Shown: piece by piece, positions 14,501 to 25,400 of the stretch
Layout: every line of letters starts with the position of its first letter
Position numbering within the stretch: position 1 is the first letter of the stretch
Source of the DNA: Salvator merianae
Taxonomy: Eukaryota; Chordata; Lepidosauria; Squamata; Teiidae
DNA: 64,000 bases
Reading direction: 5' to 3'
Assembly: GCA_003586115.2 (NCBI GenBank)
Contig: QVOM02000034.1
Span: forward strand, 139,414,334 to 139,478,333
Notes under the pieces: generated by a model
Told to the model about the DNA's origin: nothing
What the model saw: only the letters and a program-made list of their open reading frames with translations
Databases searched by the model: none
Position numbers and translations under genes: made by a program

Positions 14501-15194
14501 AATGAGCTTGCCAGTGTGCAGTAGTTTTAGCTTGATTATACTGTATCCCCTTGTTTTCTGTTTTTCATTTTTAATGTCTTATTTTATAATAGGGAAAGGA
14601 CTACTGCTCCTGCTCTGTATTTGTTTTTATTTGCAGAAGAGAATTTGCGACAGAAAGTTAAAGCAGAAGCTGAAAATAGTTCTTTCTGAATTGAGCTAGC
14701 TAACCTTGAAGGAGCCTTGCTTACCGAATCTTTCTGTCTTTTTACAGAAGAAACGTTGTAAATATAAAAGTGAAAAAATTGAAACTGTCAAGCCAGTAGC
14801 AGAGCCGCAGAATCAGATCGCTAATGGAGAAATAAAAAGCAGGAAGCCCTTTACAAATCAGAGGGATTTCTCTAATATTGGTGATGTATATCACTCTTCA
14901 TATAAAGGTCCACCATCGGAAGGAAGTTCAGAAACCTCATCACAGTCGGAAGAATCCTACTTTTGTGGTATTTCAGCATGCACAAGTTTGTGCAATGGAC
15001 AAATCCAAAAGACAAAAACTGAGAAGAGGACTCTCAAAAGAAGGCGATCGAAAGCTCCAGAACAGGAAAAGCTCTTAAAAACCTTAATACAAACAAAGAC
15101 GGGCTCCTTGCCAAGTCTCCATGACATTATCAAGGGAAACAAGGATTTAACTGTGGGAACACTTGGCGTTACAGCCGTTTCTGGGCACCTTTGA
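8515..15194 (+). CDS. SUCO: SUCO (SUN domain-containing ossification factor), last four coding exons, 5' part outside window
   Basis: Four exons join in frame: 8515-8669, 11483-11574, 14411-14466 and 14748-15194 (stop TGA). They give the last 249 residues of a protein that is about 1,250 residues long in mammals. The first exon encodes a transmembrane helix ([18 protein letters not shown]) followed by a basic stop-transfer stretch. The later exons encode conserved SUCO blocks such as [51 protein letters not shown] and [13 protein letters not shown], ending in VSGHL. SUCO is known as an ER-membrane glycoprotein with an N-terminal SUN-like domain, linked to collagen synthesis and bone formation; that part lies upstream of the window. 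Phases at all three junctions agree (2, 1, 0). The first intron uses a GC donor. I recognise the family from memory, and the FASLG neighbour supports it. I did not identify further SUCO exons in 1-8514. Confidence 0.93.
8668..8675 (+). promoter_or_regulatory. SUCO: non-canonical GC splice donor of SUCO
   Basis: The exon ends ...AAAAG and the intron begins GCAAGT at 8670. Only this cut keeps the phase: the AG at 8668-8669 plus the first A of the next exon (11483) makes an Arg codon that runs into CVSSYDDM. The acceptor at 11481-11482 is a normal AG after a pyrimidine-rich tract. GC-AG introns are known, rare U2-type introns, and their donor otherwise matches the consensus closely, as here. Confidence 0.8.
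8985..9155 (+). repeat. CR1 LINE 3' end
   Basis: This encodes the typical end of CR1 ORF2 ([20 protein letters not shown], then a stop near 9080), followed by the short CR1 3' UTR with the GGTTGGACTCGATGACC block and the terminal ATTCTGTGA-type tail at about 9145. It is 5'-truncated, as is usual for CR1. Confidence 0.88.
9160..11480. other. SUCO intron, no gene
   Basis: AT-rich intron sequence between the first and second SUCO exons of the window. Short open frames here (for example 10657-11055 on the minus strand) have no recognisable domain. Confidence 0.5.
12035..12105 (+). repeat. LINE/SINE 3' tail-like fragment
   Basis: The phrase 'ccatcctggaacc...gaatgaaagcagaatataaattc' resembles the shared 3' tail (GGGCGGTATATAAAT) of reptile LINEs and their SINE partners. 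It is short and diverged. Confidence 0.35.
12838..12897 (+). repeat. polypurine tract
   Basis: About 60 bases of almost pure A and G (AAAGGAAAGG-type units) in the second visible SUCO intron; low-complexity sequence. Confidence 0.85.
13085..13215 (+). pseudogene. CR1/L3-type LINE RT scrap
   Basis: The translation [16 protein letters not shown] matches the pattern 'G.VP.DWR.ANVVPIFKKG' that precedes the RT core of CR1-clade LINEs. No further RT motifs survive. It is a decayed fragment in a SUCO intron. Confidence 0.5.
13938..13955 (+). repeat. (TTG)n microsatellite
   Basis: Short trinucleotide tract TGTTGTTGTTGTTGTTTT in a SUCO intron. Confidence 0.9.
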
Positions 15195-16500
15195 AATGAA
15201 TTGAACTTTTTTATATGACAAATCTTGTAGTATTTGGGTAATAGGAAAGATGTTTAGCTTCTTGGGAAGCATTTAGAAAGTAAACTGTTTCTTTTAAAAA
15301 TAGGTAAGGCTGTGTAAGCAAGTATCCTTGGTTAATAAGTCTCAGCTTTTTCAAAGCTAATTTTCTATGTGGACAACTTTGGGATGGTTAGATAGTGTAG
15401 GCTTGGGATTTATTTTATACGGAGTTTTTCACAATTTCTGAAGTTAAGGCTTTGAAATCCAGGGTGGGTAGAACAGAGTTAAAGCAAACTTTCTCATTTT
15501 GCTGTGGTTCTGTTTCCAGCACCTTCCCATATTTATGTGCCTTTTTGTCTATTTATGATTCCACTGGAAGATAGCTAGGTTATTTAGAAACAACACACTA
15601 CAGATGAATATAGATAAATACGTTGACCTCCAGTTACATTAAGAGACGTGATTTGGTTATTGCAGAAATGTTATCTCTTCTGGTTCTTTGTTCTACAAAC
15701 TCACTTGCAGCTGATATTCTTGTTGCAATAATTATTATTTGATGGTACGGTACTGCTGCACAATGTGAGACTGTCATAGTTTATTGCCCAGACTGACTTG
15801 ATCAACAGGAATAATGCAGAATATGATCTTTAGTTGTCTTCCTATGCTAACAAAAATGGGAGATAGAACCATCTTTCACAGTTCTGGACAAAACTGGCTA
15901 TAAATAGAAATGCACCAGTGAGTTTGCAAGCTTCACGTTCAATATTCTCTTCCAAAAGACATGTCCATTTTGTTTGCTTTTGTAATGGGTAACACATACT
16001 CTCATGCGTGTGTGTGTGTGTGTGTGTGTGTGTGCGTATTTTCTCATGTGAGGTTTTTTAATTGCATAGCTGGAATGTGAGTACGTCAGAATGATCCATT
16101 TCGAAAGTTTGAGGCTGTTGTACATGTTAACTTATTAAGCACTTTTAGTAGCACCTTGTTTTCTTTTCTTAAAAAGACCTAATGCCTTTCCTGAATACCA
16201 TATGTAATGTGATTTATTTAAAGCATTTGTTTTGCAATGTTCCATGTTTCACTAATTTTTACGGTGATGAGCTTAGACCAGTTAGCCAGTCAAAGACATG
16301 GTCCTGTTTTTTTAATTTAATTTTTTTTTAGAACATGAATTGAGGAGGGGGTCCAAACCAGAATGGTGATCATTAAAGATATACCGTTTGAGTGATGTGT
16401 ACGACATTGAGGCACTTAAACTTGTAATAATTAGCTACAGATTTGTAGTGCCTGAAGAAACTGTGAATTTCAAAATAAATTTGAACACTTGTCTTTAAAA
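15195..16500 (+). other. SUCO: SUCO 3' UTR with poly(A) signal
   Basis: This is AT-rich sequence without a coding frame directly after the SUCO stop codon. An AATAAA hexamer lies at 16474-16479, followed by a T-rich stretch, and is a good candidate cleavage signal about 1.3 kb after the stop. A TG dinucleotide tract lies inside it. The exact 3' end is inferred. Confidence 0.55.
16007..16036. repeat. (TG)n microsatellite
   Basis: An almost pure TG dinucleotide run with a single C interruption near each end, inside the proposed SUCO 3' UTR. Confidence 0.95.
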
Positions 16501-18480
16501 GTATTGATGTATATTGTTTTTACAAACTACTCAAAGAGTATAGAGAACAGTTGCACTGCAGCCAATTGTCACGAGTGACTCTTAGAATTAAGAGAATTTT
16601 TTGCAAACATGTAATGATAATCTGCCAAAACTGTGAGTGAATCAGTAATGCCCTATGAGAAGGAGGCAGGGACAACTGAGAAAAAGCAGATTCCAGTCAT
16701 GCAGCATAAAAAAGAGCACCTTCCAACGACAGCACGTTAGGAGGAAACTATGGCTCAGGGCTGTAGAAAATGTGGATCACATCTGGAGGAGACTAAGCAT
16801 CTAGCTTCATCTTGCACAATACCACAGTGTCTGTCGTGCAGGATTAGGCAAAGCCAGCTGCGTTTGACTCCTGCAACCCCCTGGCCTATTATAAACAGTC
16901 TGAAGGTTCGTATGTCAGAATTTTGGGACTGTTTTGATAAATTGATAGGGAAGACTGTATTTTTAAAAGTAATTGGACACAATCGTGATTTCACACCCTC
17001 TTCAACATCTCTAGAGTGATACCTGTGCTTGGTTACATTTTTTGCTAGTGCCTAACCAGACTGGATATTTTGTTTTTAGCTCAAGTGTTTGTTCATCTCT
17101 GGCTGTTTTGCTGTGTGTCTGTGAATTTGGATTTTTCTTTAAAAAACAAAACGGTAGTGGTTTTGAGGCATTCATTTTCTTGAGTCTTGTGGGATCACTT
17201 TCAGTATTGAAGAACTGAAGACACAGGCAAGTCTCTGTCCAGTCCACAAGGTCTTCCCTTGACTTTTGTCCATCCAAACTAGTTGCAGATGAATGTTTGG
17301 GTGGATCCAAGGCATGGTGAATCCATCTCTTTGTGAGAGAATAACCTTGAAAGAATCTGTTGTTCATCCACTGTGATAAAAATTACTCAATCACAAATAC
17401 CTCTTCCTTCAGCAGGATCTTGAGAATAGAGTGACCATGCAATTGCAGGCATTCTAGAATGACACTGATTATCCTGATTCATTCCAGGGTGGATTTAAGC
17501 CTCATTTTGCTACAGATTTCAGCCTTTGCTGTCCTGATGGACAGTCCCCTTTGGAAGAAAAACCAAGGGAGCGCAACTCACTTGATTATCTTTGATCTAC
17601 CCATTGTGGGTATGTAGTTCCAGAGTTCAGAAATATGGAAATTTGCTGTACAAGATGAGGTGGCACTCAGAAGAGGCAGAAATGTAATTTTGGGGTTCTT
17701 ATAGAAGATTATGCAACCTAGCCCCAAAGACCCACACCTATACTGATACTTCCAGAAAGTATAGTTTTATTTACTAAGCTAGGATACATGCTTGCAGAGT
17801 CAGGAAGTCCCTGGCCCTAAAGGCGGGCACCCTAATTTATAGGAGAGCCTGATATTTTCATGTTATATTGGTATGTATTTATGTCTAATTGATCAGTTTG
17901 TTTTTCTTCTGTTTTATTCACCACCTTGAGACTCATGTTATAGGGTAGTATATAAGCCTTGATAAACATAAAACACTGAAGCACATAGCCTGCCCATTTC
18001 CTTCTGCATGACAACTCTTAACCCCGAATGAGTGGCCATGGCCATGGGAAGGCGTAGGCTGTAACCAGGCGATACTTAAGTGTTGTGAGGCATCCATGTA
18101 TGTGGAGTCATTCCACAATTCGAAATAGCTTGCTAATTTATAGTTGCAAATTAGTTTTAGATTTTTTCCCCTTAATCACCCCAGATTGTGCAGCCTGTCA
18201 GATTTAAAATAAATCTGGGGTTAGAGATGTCCCGAGTTAGAGTGCAGATTACAAGAAAATCTTCAGAGCTCTGCACAAGGGGTTGTTGATTTTGATGGTA
18301 CTATATTAGCTGTTAAGGTAGGGCAGCCCAGTTGCTCATAGGACAAGACAGTACGTGAAGGTGTCCTTGGAGGCCTTATATTGGGAAAATAATGAAAAGG
18401 CATTGGCAGAAAAATTCTTGGAACACTGGAATTCTTGGAATTGGGCCCAAGGCAGTTGGTGGGGAGTCAACTTGAGGTTT
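16501..18480. other. intergenic, nothing recognised
   Basis: Downstream of the SUCO poly(A) signal. Frames such as 16750-17019 (+) and 17011-17367 (-) have no recognisable domain and no splice context. I see no gene. Confidence 0.45.
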
Positions 18481-19130
18481 CCAGAGCTTCTACGTTGCAG
18501 TGGTCAGTCCAGACTTTGAAAGCCAAGAGCAGATTGGAATCTGGATCTTTCTGGAAAAGGGCCAACCTGTTATAATGCTGGAAACAACTGTTTGTATGAT
18601 GGATTGATGCAAGAGGTCTTCTGCTGCAGAATTGGTTAGCCTTTGAAGATGCTAAGTGGCATCAAAAAGTCCAGAAAAAGTGAGTCAGCGTAACATTTTC
18701 TGTCCCTTTTTCTGCTTGTGGAGCATGTGAAGAAGCACCATGAGAGAAGCAGTAAGATCCACAAAGTCAGGAATGAACTTCCTGTAGAGGTTTGCTGTAG
18801 AGGAGCTGTAGGTATGGCATCTCTGCTGAGTTTGTTGGGACACTCTAACGCCATATGGCCCATTCCCCCACGGTACGTAGAAATACATTGTGATTTTCTT
18901 TGATACCTCTCATCAGTAGATAATCATAGGGATGGGGCTGTCCCAGCTTGAGTCTTGGCTGTGAAAGATAATAAAGATTTGTGCTGTCCCTGGTGGGTAG
19001 ACTGGGTAGGCTTGTGAGAATCCAGTAGCAGCATGGCCTCCAGTTGCATCCATCCCTGCAACATTTGGGGGTCCTCATGATGAACAGCCACGGACTTGGT
19101 ATTTTGGTTGAGCCTGTTGTAGGAAAACAT
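18480..19130 (-). pseudogene. Ty3/gypsy gag-pol remnant
   Basis: The minus strand shows, from right to left, a block like 'EDPQMLQGWMQLEAMLLLDS' (capsid C-terminus, compare 'D.L.GWIQLA.RID'), then a knuckle-like 'GGMGHMALECPNK', then LYRKFIPDFVDLTASL, which matches the Ty3/gypsy RT block 'YRRFIPNFS..AAPL'. Gag and RT lie within a few hundred bases, so most of the polyprotein between them is deleted. Stops and shifts are present throughout. Confidence 0.55.
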
Positions 19131-19140
19131 CATGAAAGTG

Positions 19141-19141
<1 letters not shown>

Positions 19142-19175
<34 letters not shown>
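19142..19175. repeat. (AC)n microsatellite
   Basis: Uninterrupted CA dinucleotide run of about 34 bases at the upstream edge of the gypsy remnant. Confidence 0.97.
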
Positions 19176-19176
<1 letters not shown>

Positions 19177-19409
19177 GACTGGTACCTCTGTGTTTAGCAT
19201 ATAAAACTCAGATGCATACCTGGGCCCTGTTTGCTGGCCTGGCTTGATATTCCAGAGTCTTTAGATAACATGTTCCTGGTATGCCAGGTTGCTGTAATGA
19301 TGCATCATTCCACATCCTGAGGACCACCATCATGCTCTCCACTGCCTCTGCAGAGGGTGATAATAATAGCATGTGAAGTCTCCCATACACTGCCCCAAAT
19401 ATAAGGACA

Positions 19410-19710
19410 TGGAAACTTGCTTCTGTAGCAGCATGGCAGCATTTATTGATAAAAGATCACACAGAAATGAGCATCACTTAGCACATATATCCCTCATACG
19501 TTTCCAGTCCCATTCTTGAAACAGAAACTAACTCATTAATTCTACGCATCGTTTGCTTATATCTTTGCGGCAGGAGAAAAGCTGGGTCTGTGAAGTATGC
19601 AAGCTGGCAGGGACTGGTAGGAGGAGACAGCTTAGAAAATGGCAAAGCAGTAGTCAGGCAAACAGTGATAAAACTGTCCCTGCAGATCATAATATATGGG
19701 AAGATGGAAG
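19410..19710 (-). repeat. LTR-like interspersed repeat, copy A
   Basis: It contains 'gtagcagcatggcagcatttattgataaaa', then a CACATATATCCC block, then 'tatgcaagctggcagg' and 'aaatggcaaagcagtagtcaggcaaac'. The same ordered blocks recur near 48.73-49.03 kb and 51.26-51.60 kb. Read on the minus strand, the first block supplies an AATAAA hexamer, as expected near the R region of an LTR. Orientation and LTR identity are inference. Confidence 0.5.
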
Positions 19711-19759
19711 GAATTGTTCCTTCAAATATATGAACCAAAGTTACTTAAGTCTGTTATGA

Positions 19760-21700
19760 AAGGGTCAATCACCTTGGATTAGCAGTGCAGGTCACTTAGG
19801 ATCCGTGTGATGACAATGTGATCAGGAACATGTACCAACTAAATCCTGCTTCTGAACTCTCTACAGCTGGGAGTAGAAACAAAAAAGAGCATTACTGGGC
19901 TGGCTTTTTGGTAATGTTGGTCCTGGGCTTGTTGTCCCTCCATCTGGGACTGTCTTACATTTAGAATGTCTCTCTGGTCTCTGATGGCCAAGACTCCTGA
20001 TACCTGTTGCTTAAAGGTGCTTCTTATGAGATTCCATAAACATTTAATTCTTCTGCTTCATTTAGCAAGGTCCAAGAATAGGCAGATTAATTCTCATACC
20101 TACCATAAGTTAAGTGTAAATTAAATTTCAACACATGGCAAACGTACCACTCCAGCAACTTCTGAAAATGCCACCTGCATAGAAAACACTGGGTTGACTC
20201 ACTGTTCGTTTTGCTCCTTAAACAGGCTGGTGTGGGAGGAAAGTTCACAGTTTGCAGTAATATGTGGAAAATTATTCTCACAGGCATTCTAGATAGACCC
20301 AAGAAAGATGCCTCCAAGTTCCAGAAACAAGCCCAGGTTCAGCTCATGGGCTTATATACCTTAAAAAATGTAACAAAGATACAGTTGATAGAATGTTTAG
20401 TGATATTTCAACCAACTGGAAATTCTAAACCAATTTGAGCAAGTTAGTTTCTTGCCCTTGGGGCTGTTAAAGGCCGTGCTCTGGACTGAATATATTTTGG
20501 GGAAATTAGCTTTAACCCAGGCATTAGACCTTTTTAGGGATCAATATTTCGGGCAGGTTTTAATAACGCTAAATTGACATAGAAAATCCAAATAAAGAAG
20601 AGGTAATCCTTGAAAAGAATGGTGCATCTTTATTAGGACCCAGCAAAAAAGATTGAAATCCAAAGAAATAGCAATAAACAATGTAATTTGTTAGAATCAG
20701 CTAGTTTCATAGGTAGGATAGGTAGTTTGGCATTTGGAAAAGAAAAAGGCTTGGCTCCAAAGTAAGTAAGGAGACCTAATTAGTGTGTGTAAAAGGGGTA
20801 GAAGGGGGGAGGGAGAAAGGGAGAGAGTCTGGAAGAAGCTAGCAATGGAGACTAGAGAGGTTCCTAGCACTAAAGGGGTAAATCTCATCCATCTGTAGTC
20901 TTCTCCAGGTAAAGCTTCATCATGCCAAAAAGGAAAATTTGGGGGAAAAGATGCATAGGTCTCTTGCAGGCAAAATGGGTGAAAAATCAGAGAATGGAAT
21001 GTGGACGAGGCTCCACAACCCTTACTCCTTTAAAAAAAAACAGCTCTTTTGCCAAGGGGCATGGAGAGAGATATGAAATCCCTCTTTAAGTGAAATCAGC
21101 TAAAAAGGAAAATAAAGGAAACCACAGTAGGATCGAGCAGCTTCTTAGAAAGATCTGTTCCCTCTCCATTTCAGGAGAGAGGTAAAAGCAGCTCTCAGCC
21201 AGGAAAAAATGGGGCTGCGGTAGATGATCATTCTTCTCTCTCATGTTTCTTCTGCTTCCTCTCTGCTTCCTCTGCTTCCTTCTTCCTCTGCTAACTTTAT
21301 ATTCTTTTTCCCAAGTAGAAAAAGGAACAAGCTTCCTTTTAGTTGGGCAAAGATGTGTGTTTGGTCACGTAGAGAGATAAACAGACAACTACACTGGTTG
21401 ATGAGCTTGAATTGTTCTGTTTGCATTCTTAATGAGAAGTTCTCAAGATGTAGGCTTGAACAATGGACTAGTTTTGATGGCCAAACACTTGCCCAAACTT
21501 TTGTTAACCATTAATGCATAATTTCCTGAGCTGACTCTCAGCAGCCAGGTTAACTTATTCAAGAGATAAGCAGAGGAAATCTGGTTTCTACAGAGTCCAG
21601 GATTCTGGTCAGATTCCCTGTATTTGAAACCTTTCTGACTTATATTTCATGGAATACATGTCAATTTGTATATAGTGATAGTCTATTGCAGGCTCCATTA
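19760..21700. other. intergenic; possible LTR of the minus-strand retroelement, unproven
   Basis: A polypyrimidine stretch at about 21228-21300 (CTTCCTCT-type repeats) would read as a polypurine tract on the minus strand, just where a 3' LTR would follow the element at 21.7-24.2 kb. I could not find a matching repeat on the other side (24.6-25.4 kb) by eye. No gene is seen. Confidence 0.3.
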
Positions 21701-22077
21701 CATAGACATCAGTTTCAATGGAGGAAATTTACCCACTGTTAGCAATCTCCTTTTCAAGACAAACATTAAGCTCAGTTCTTACACCCACACTGACCCTAGC
21801 TGTAACACTTGGAAAGCAACTTCCTATTCCAGTGGATAGGTGGCTACCATGTGATCTCAGACCAACATTTCTCTCTGCAGCTTCCTGGCCACTTTCTGAC
21901 ATCACAGCTTCTTCAGACACCACACAATTACTGAACTTAACTTCTGCATTGTTACCAGTTTCAGCTTCAACATTGGATTCTCTTTCCTTGCACACTACAC
22001 ACATTTTCTCCTATGGGTTCAGCTACATGATCACAAGGCACACCTAACACAATTTCTATATTTTTGCTTTCTGTAGC

Positions 22078-22085
22078 CTTCTGAT
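22078..22085. repeat. target site duplication, left, of palindromic MITE 1
   Basis: CTTCTGAT, repeated exactly at 22287-22294 on the other side of the element. Confidence 0.85.
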
Positions 22086-22286
22086 CAGCAGCGACCCGTC
22101 CCTTTAAATGCGGGTGTTCGCTCCCGCCCCATCGCCGTTCGCGGAGCCACTGAGCCTCCGTAGTGATGCAGCGGGTCGCCTAGCAGGTCGCAGCCACCCG
22201 CTGCGTCACTACGGAGGCTCGGTGGCCCTGCGAACGGCGATGGGGCGGGAGCGAACACCCGCATTTAAAGGGACGGGCCACTGCTG
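22086..22286. mobile_element. palindromic hAT-type MITE, member 1 (201 bp)
   Basis: The element starts CAGCAGCGACCCGTCCC and ends GGGACGGGCCACTGCTG. It is an almost complete palindrome, with arms of about 91 bases and a loop of about 19 bases (around 22177-22195). It is flanked by an exact 8-bp direct repeat CTTCTGAT (22078-22085 and 22287-22294). CAG...CTG termini plus an 8-bp target duplication are hallmarks of hAT transposons. It is GC-rich against AT-rich surroundings and has no coding capacity, so it would need a transposase in trans. Confidence 0.85.
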
Positions 22287-22688
22287 CTTCTGATCACTTT
22301 CTAGCACCGCAGTTCTACCAGATATCATTCTTAAAGCATCCAAAACAACTTTTCTTTCCTCCACACACCATTCCTTAGTAGGAGGACAAATCTTTTTCTT
22401 AGGTTCGGGGCCACGCAAACCCAAAATTCCCCACTCAGATTGGCCCCTTTTGACATCAAAATCACAATCCTTAATCCCAGTAACCATTGTCACTTGCGGT
22501 GAGACGATAGTCTCCCCACCTAAAGTCTGAGCAGGGCCTCCTCATGCATTACCATTACCCTGGACTGAAGCAAGAGGGGGGGCAGAAGGAACGACAGTAG
22601 GGCAGTTACTGTTAGTGGCAAGGCAGGCGGTCTGGCAGCAGCAAATTCTGCTTCCCTTCATGCCTTTGCCAAAGCTTCTAACAGAAAA

Positions 22689-24164
22689 CTATCTTCTATC
22701 AAATACCCTCATATCAAAACCCAATTTCTTTAATTCATTCCATGCCATGCTACAAAAAGTAGGCTCTTGGCTGGATCCTTGCTTTTGCATTTGGGAAGCA
22801 GGCTGAGATATTAATGGCTGCTGAGGCTGCCTGTTTTGGGCTGATTGCCTCTGATCATGGGGAAACATCCTATTCTGGGTTCCAGTTCCAATTTTCATAT
22901 TGTGATTTGCCACCAAGCTATTGATGGGTTCTTTTTTAACTTTTTCCCTCTCTTTCCATTTTATATTTAACTGTCCTGCCTCTTTCAAAATTTTAGCTGC
23001 TTTGTGCACTACTTCTACAAACTCTTGGTAGGTGATTCCTGTTCTATCATATGAAACCAAGGCAAGTTTTAATGAAGAAGAAAGCCCAGACCAAATCTCT
23101 TCAATAAGCTGGCTATGTGCAAGCTCATCAAAAAATTCTCCACTTTCCTCTTCTTCCTCATCTGGAGGCATTAATCCAGCAATGGTGGCTAAAACTATTT
23201 TTCTCTGCACGTACATTTCTGGGTATTCATAAGGGGCCTGCACTTCATTTTGGAAGATCCGGGTTAAACTTTTGCCAGGATGAAATGTTTGTAGCATTGC
23301 TCCAGCCCAATCTCTCATAGAATCAGTTGATGAGGAAACAGCAGAGACTTTGATTTCCGTAGTAGGGGCATCAGAAGGAGTAATGCATGCCCTTGTTAAC
23401 TGTGTAAGGTCCTGCCCACTCCACAATTCTGATTGCTGCCACACCTTAGAAATCCATTCAGTGCATGTTTCCTTATTTAAAACACCAAATTGTTTTGCCA
23501 AAGCTTGGATTTCTTGCATCTTAAAGGGAAAAGATTCTGCCACCTTTTCTTTAGTAATGGCTCCTCCATCCCCAATCTTGCTAATATCCTTTATCCTAAA
23601 GGGGGCCACTCTGCGCTTGTTAGTAGGGGAAATCCATTTAGATTCCTCCACCCTAGGCAAAAGGGCTTTGGACCCATTATTAACAGTATTCAGTAGAGCC
23701 TGGCTTGCAGAGGTTTCACACGCACGTACAGGAGCCAAAAGTGCTTCTGCCACCACCATAGGAGCATTTTGAGCTTTTACAGCTGCAATAACACCTTGGT
23801 ATGTCTGTAATTTCCATTCTAACTCTCTGATCCTTTCCTCACACAACTCATGTGAAACACTCCCCATTTTATCATGGGTGTGAGCCACCAGATATGAGGC
23901 GGTTGCTTTAGCCTCTTCTAGTTGCTTTTGTACTACTAGCAACTGGCGCCCAACATCTTCCATAGCTTCTTGTACTTCTAATAATCTGGCTCTCGATTCC
24001 CGCAAAGGTTCTACCAGCTGTACTTTCTCTGCAGTAGCAGAGGTTTGAGCTAGTTGAAATCTCTCACTCTCTACCTGCAACTGTCTTTTCAATTCTTCTT
24101 TTTCCTTCTCTTCTCTTACCCTCATTTCTGCCTGTTGTCTTTCTTTTTCTATCTCTTTTTTCAT
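22689..24164 (-). CDS. gag-like polyprotein of an LTR retroelement, 491-codon open frame
   Basis: A single open frame of 491 residues, by far the longest in the window. Residues 1-130 are highly charged and predicted coiled coil (KKEIEKERQQAEMRVREEKE onward). A middle linker follows. Residues about 285-410 are capsid-like and helical, with WAGAMLQTFHPGKSLTRIF, EYPEMYVQRKIVLATIAG and SYDRTGITYQEFVEVVHKA, and the C-terminus is Gln/Asn-rich (about 440-475). The same frame continues past the stop and a second stop to about 22300, so the open frame is probably a truncated piece of a longer gag. No CCHC knuckle, protease or RT was recognised. The alternative, a domesticated gag-derived gene, cannot be excluded. 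It has no obvious introns. The retroelement clade is not recognised. Confidence 0.55.
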   Translation of the reverse strand: MKKEIEKERQQAEMRVREEKEKEELKRQLQVESERFQLAQTSATAEKVQLVEPLRESRARLLEVQEAMEDVGRQLLVVQKQLEEAKATASYLVAHTHDKMGSVSHELCEERIRELEWKLQTYQGVIAAVKAQNAPMVVAEALLAPVRACETSASQALLNTVNNGSKALLPRVEESKWISPTNKRRVAPFRIKDISKIGDGGAITKEKVAESFPFKMQEIQALAKQFGVLNKETCTEWISKVWQQSELWSGQDLTQLTRACITPSDAPTTEIKVSAVSSSTDSMRDWAGAMLQTFHPGKSLTRIFQNEVQAPYEYPEMYVQRKIVLATIAGLMPPDEEEEESGEFFDELAHSQLIEEIWSGLSSSLKLALVSYDRTGITYQEFVEVVHKAAKILKEAGQLNIKWKEREKVKKEPINSLVANHNMKIGTGTQNRMFPHDQRQSAQNRQPQQPLISQPASQMQKQGSSQEPTFCSMAWNELKKLGFDMRVFDRR

Positions 24165-24169
24165 CTGCT

Positions 24170-25400
24170 CTGTTTGGTCTTACATACTTTCAGTTGCTGC
24201 CTCAAGTCTGAAATAGTCTCCTCTTTGGCCTGCACTGTTTCTTCTAATATTCCTATTGCTTTCCAGGTGCCCCATATTGCAAGTGAAGTTTTAGTTTCTC
24301 TATTAAATTTAAAATTGGAAAAATATTCTGAAAATCCACAAACCAGGATTTCTCTTACTCGTAATTTATTTTTGAAAATTTCAGGATGCTATATGCATGA
24401 TCCCTGGGCTTCTATCCATTGCCTTAGTTTGTCTGGTTTTTACTCCTTCCTAAATAACAAACCTTCTGCCATTTTCCCTTTTCTCAAAATTGCACAAAAA
24501 CTATCAAATTCTCCCAAGAACAGGAAAAACTTCCACAACAGTTCACTGTGCACTTAAAAATCATTTTTTGGAAAAGATCCAATCAGATAGAACATTTTCT
24601 AGTCAAACTAGTGCCCAAATTCGTGTACACAATTCCCACATTTCTTTAAACACATGTATTTAACGAATTCCGATGCACAAGTTCTCCACCAAAAATGATA
24701 CAAGCAGAGAGCTGGGAATTCTATCTTTTTGGGGGGGAAGCTCTCCCCAGTCTCTCTGTAAGAGCAGGATCTTTTAGGCTATCGGTTTTAAAAAACGGGA
24801 AGTCAACTGGGATGGGCCATGTAAAAATGAGGCAGAGAAAAGATCAAGTCAAAACAAGCAGAGTCCCAAAAAAATGATTTATTTATTAAGAAAAGTGGCA
24901 GTAGAGCAAAAATATAGGCAACAGCAGTTAAATGTACTTTGAATGCCAGAGCAAAGGGGATAAAAAGGGTTTTAAACTGAGCAGGGAGACCCTTCTAGTA
25001 TTCTAAGGTTCCAGCAATAACAAAGAAGAAAACAAAAGCACAATACAACCCAATCTTTAAAGTACTTAGCTGTTTTCCCTTCCCAGAGACATATATATTT
25101 ACCTCTACCTTGGATCCAAAGGAGCTGGAGAGAAGAGAAAGAACAAGGTAGAAAAACATCAGGACTGCTTACCTGGACTTGGTGAACAGGATGCTGGGAC
25201 TCAGTGGGAGGGATCCAGGGCAATGGATGCCAACCACACGGACTTCTGTGCTATGGAGAATAAGGCTGGGAGGGGCTAGGTGCAGTACATGCCACATGCT
25301 TGGGGTAACTGTAGGTCAAGACCCCAGCAAATACTCATTTACATGAGGACAACGGCCAGCTATAAGAGACAAAAAGGTTTCCTGATGGGTAATCAAGAGA
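24170..25400. other. 5' flank of the minus-strand retroelement, uncertain LTR region
   Basis: On the minus strand this lies upstream of the gag-like frame. It contains a TTTATTTATT block near 24877 that reads as a poly(A)-signal-like AATAAATAA on the minus strand, and a '...CTCCACCA' segment at about 24690 that could be read as the complement of a primer-binding site. No second LTR copy was found, so this is only a suggestion. Confidence 0.25.

Larger units (their letters stand above)
21710..22500 (-). pseudogene. downstream remnant of the same retroelement, split by a MITE
   Basis: Minus-strand frames on both sides of the palindromic insertion at 22086-22286 (about 22290-22493 and 21729-22004) look like one ancestral coding region. 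The insertion carries an exact 8-bp target duplication. The two sides are no longer in the same frame even when the insertion is discounted, so an indel is also present. No conserved domain was recognised. Confidence 0.4.

Noticed and set aside
20590..25390. LTR pair flanking the minus-strand gag-like element
   Set aside because: Both flanks have TTTATT blocks, but I could not align them to each other; composition alone is not enough.
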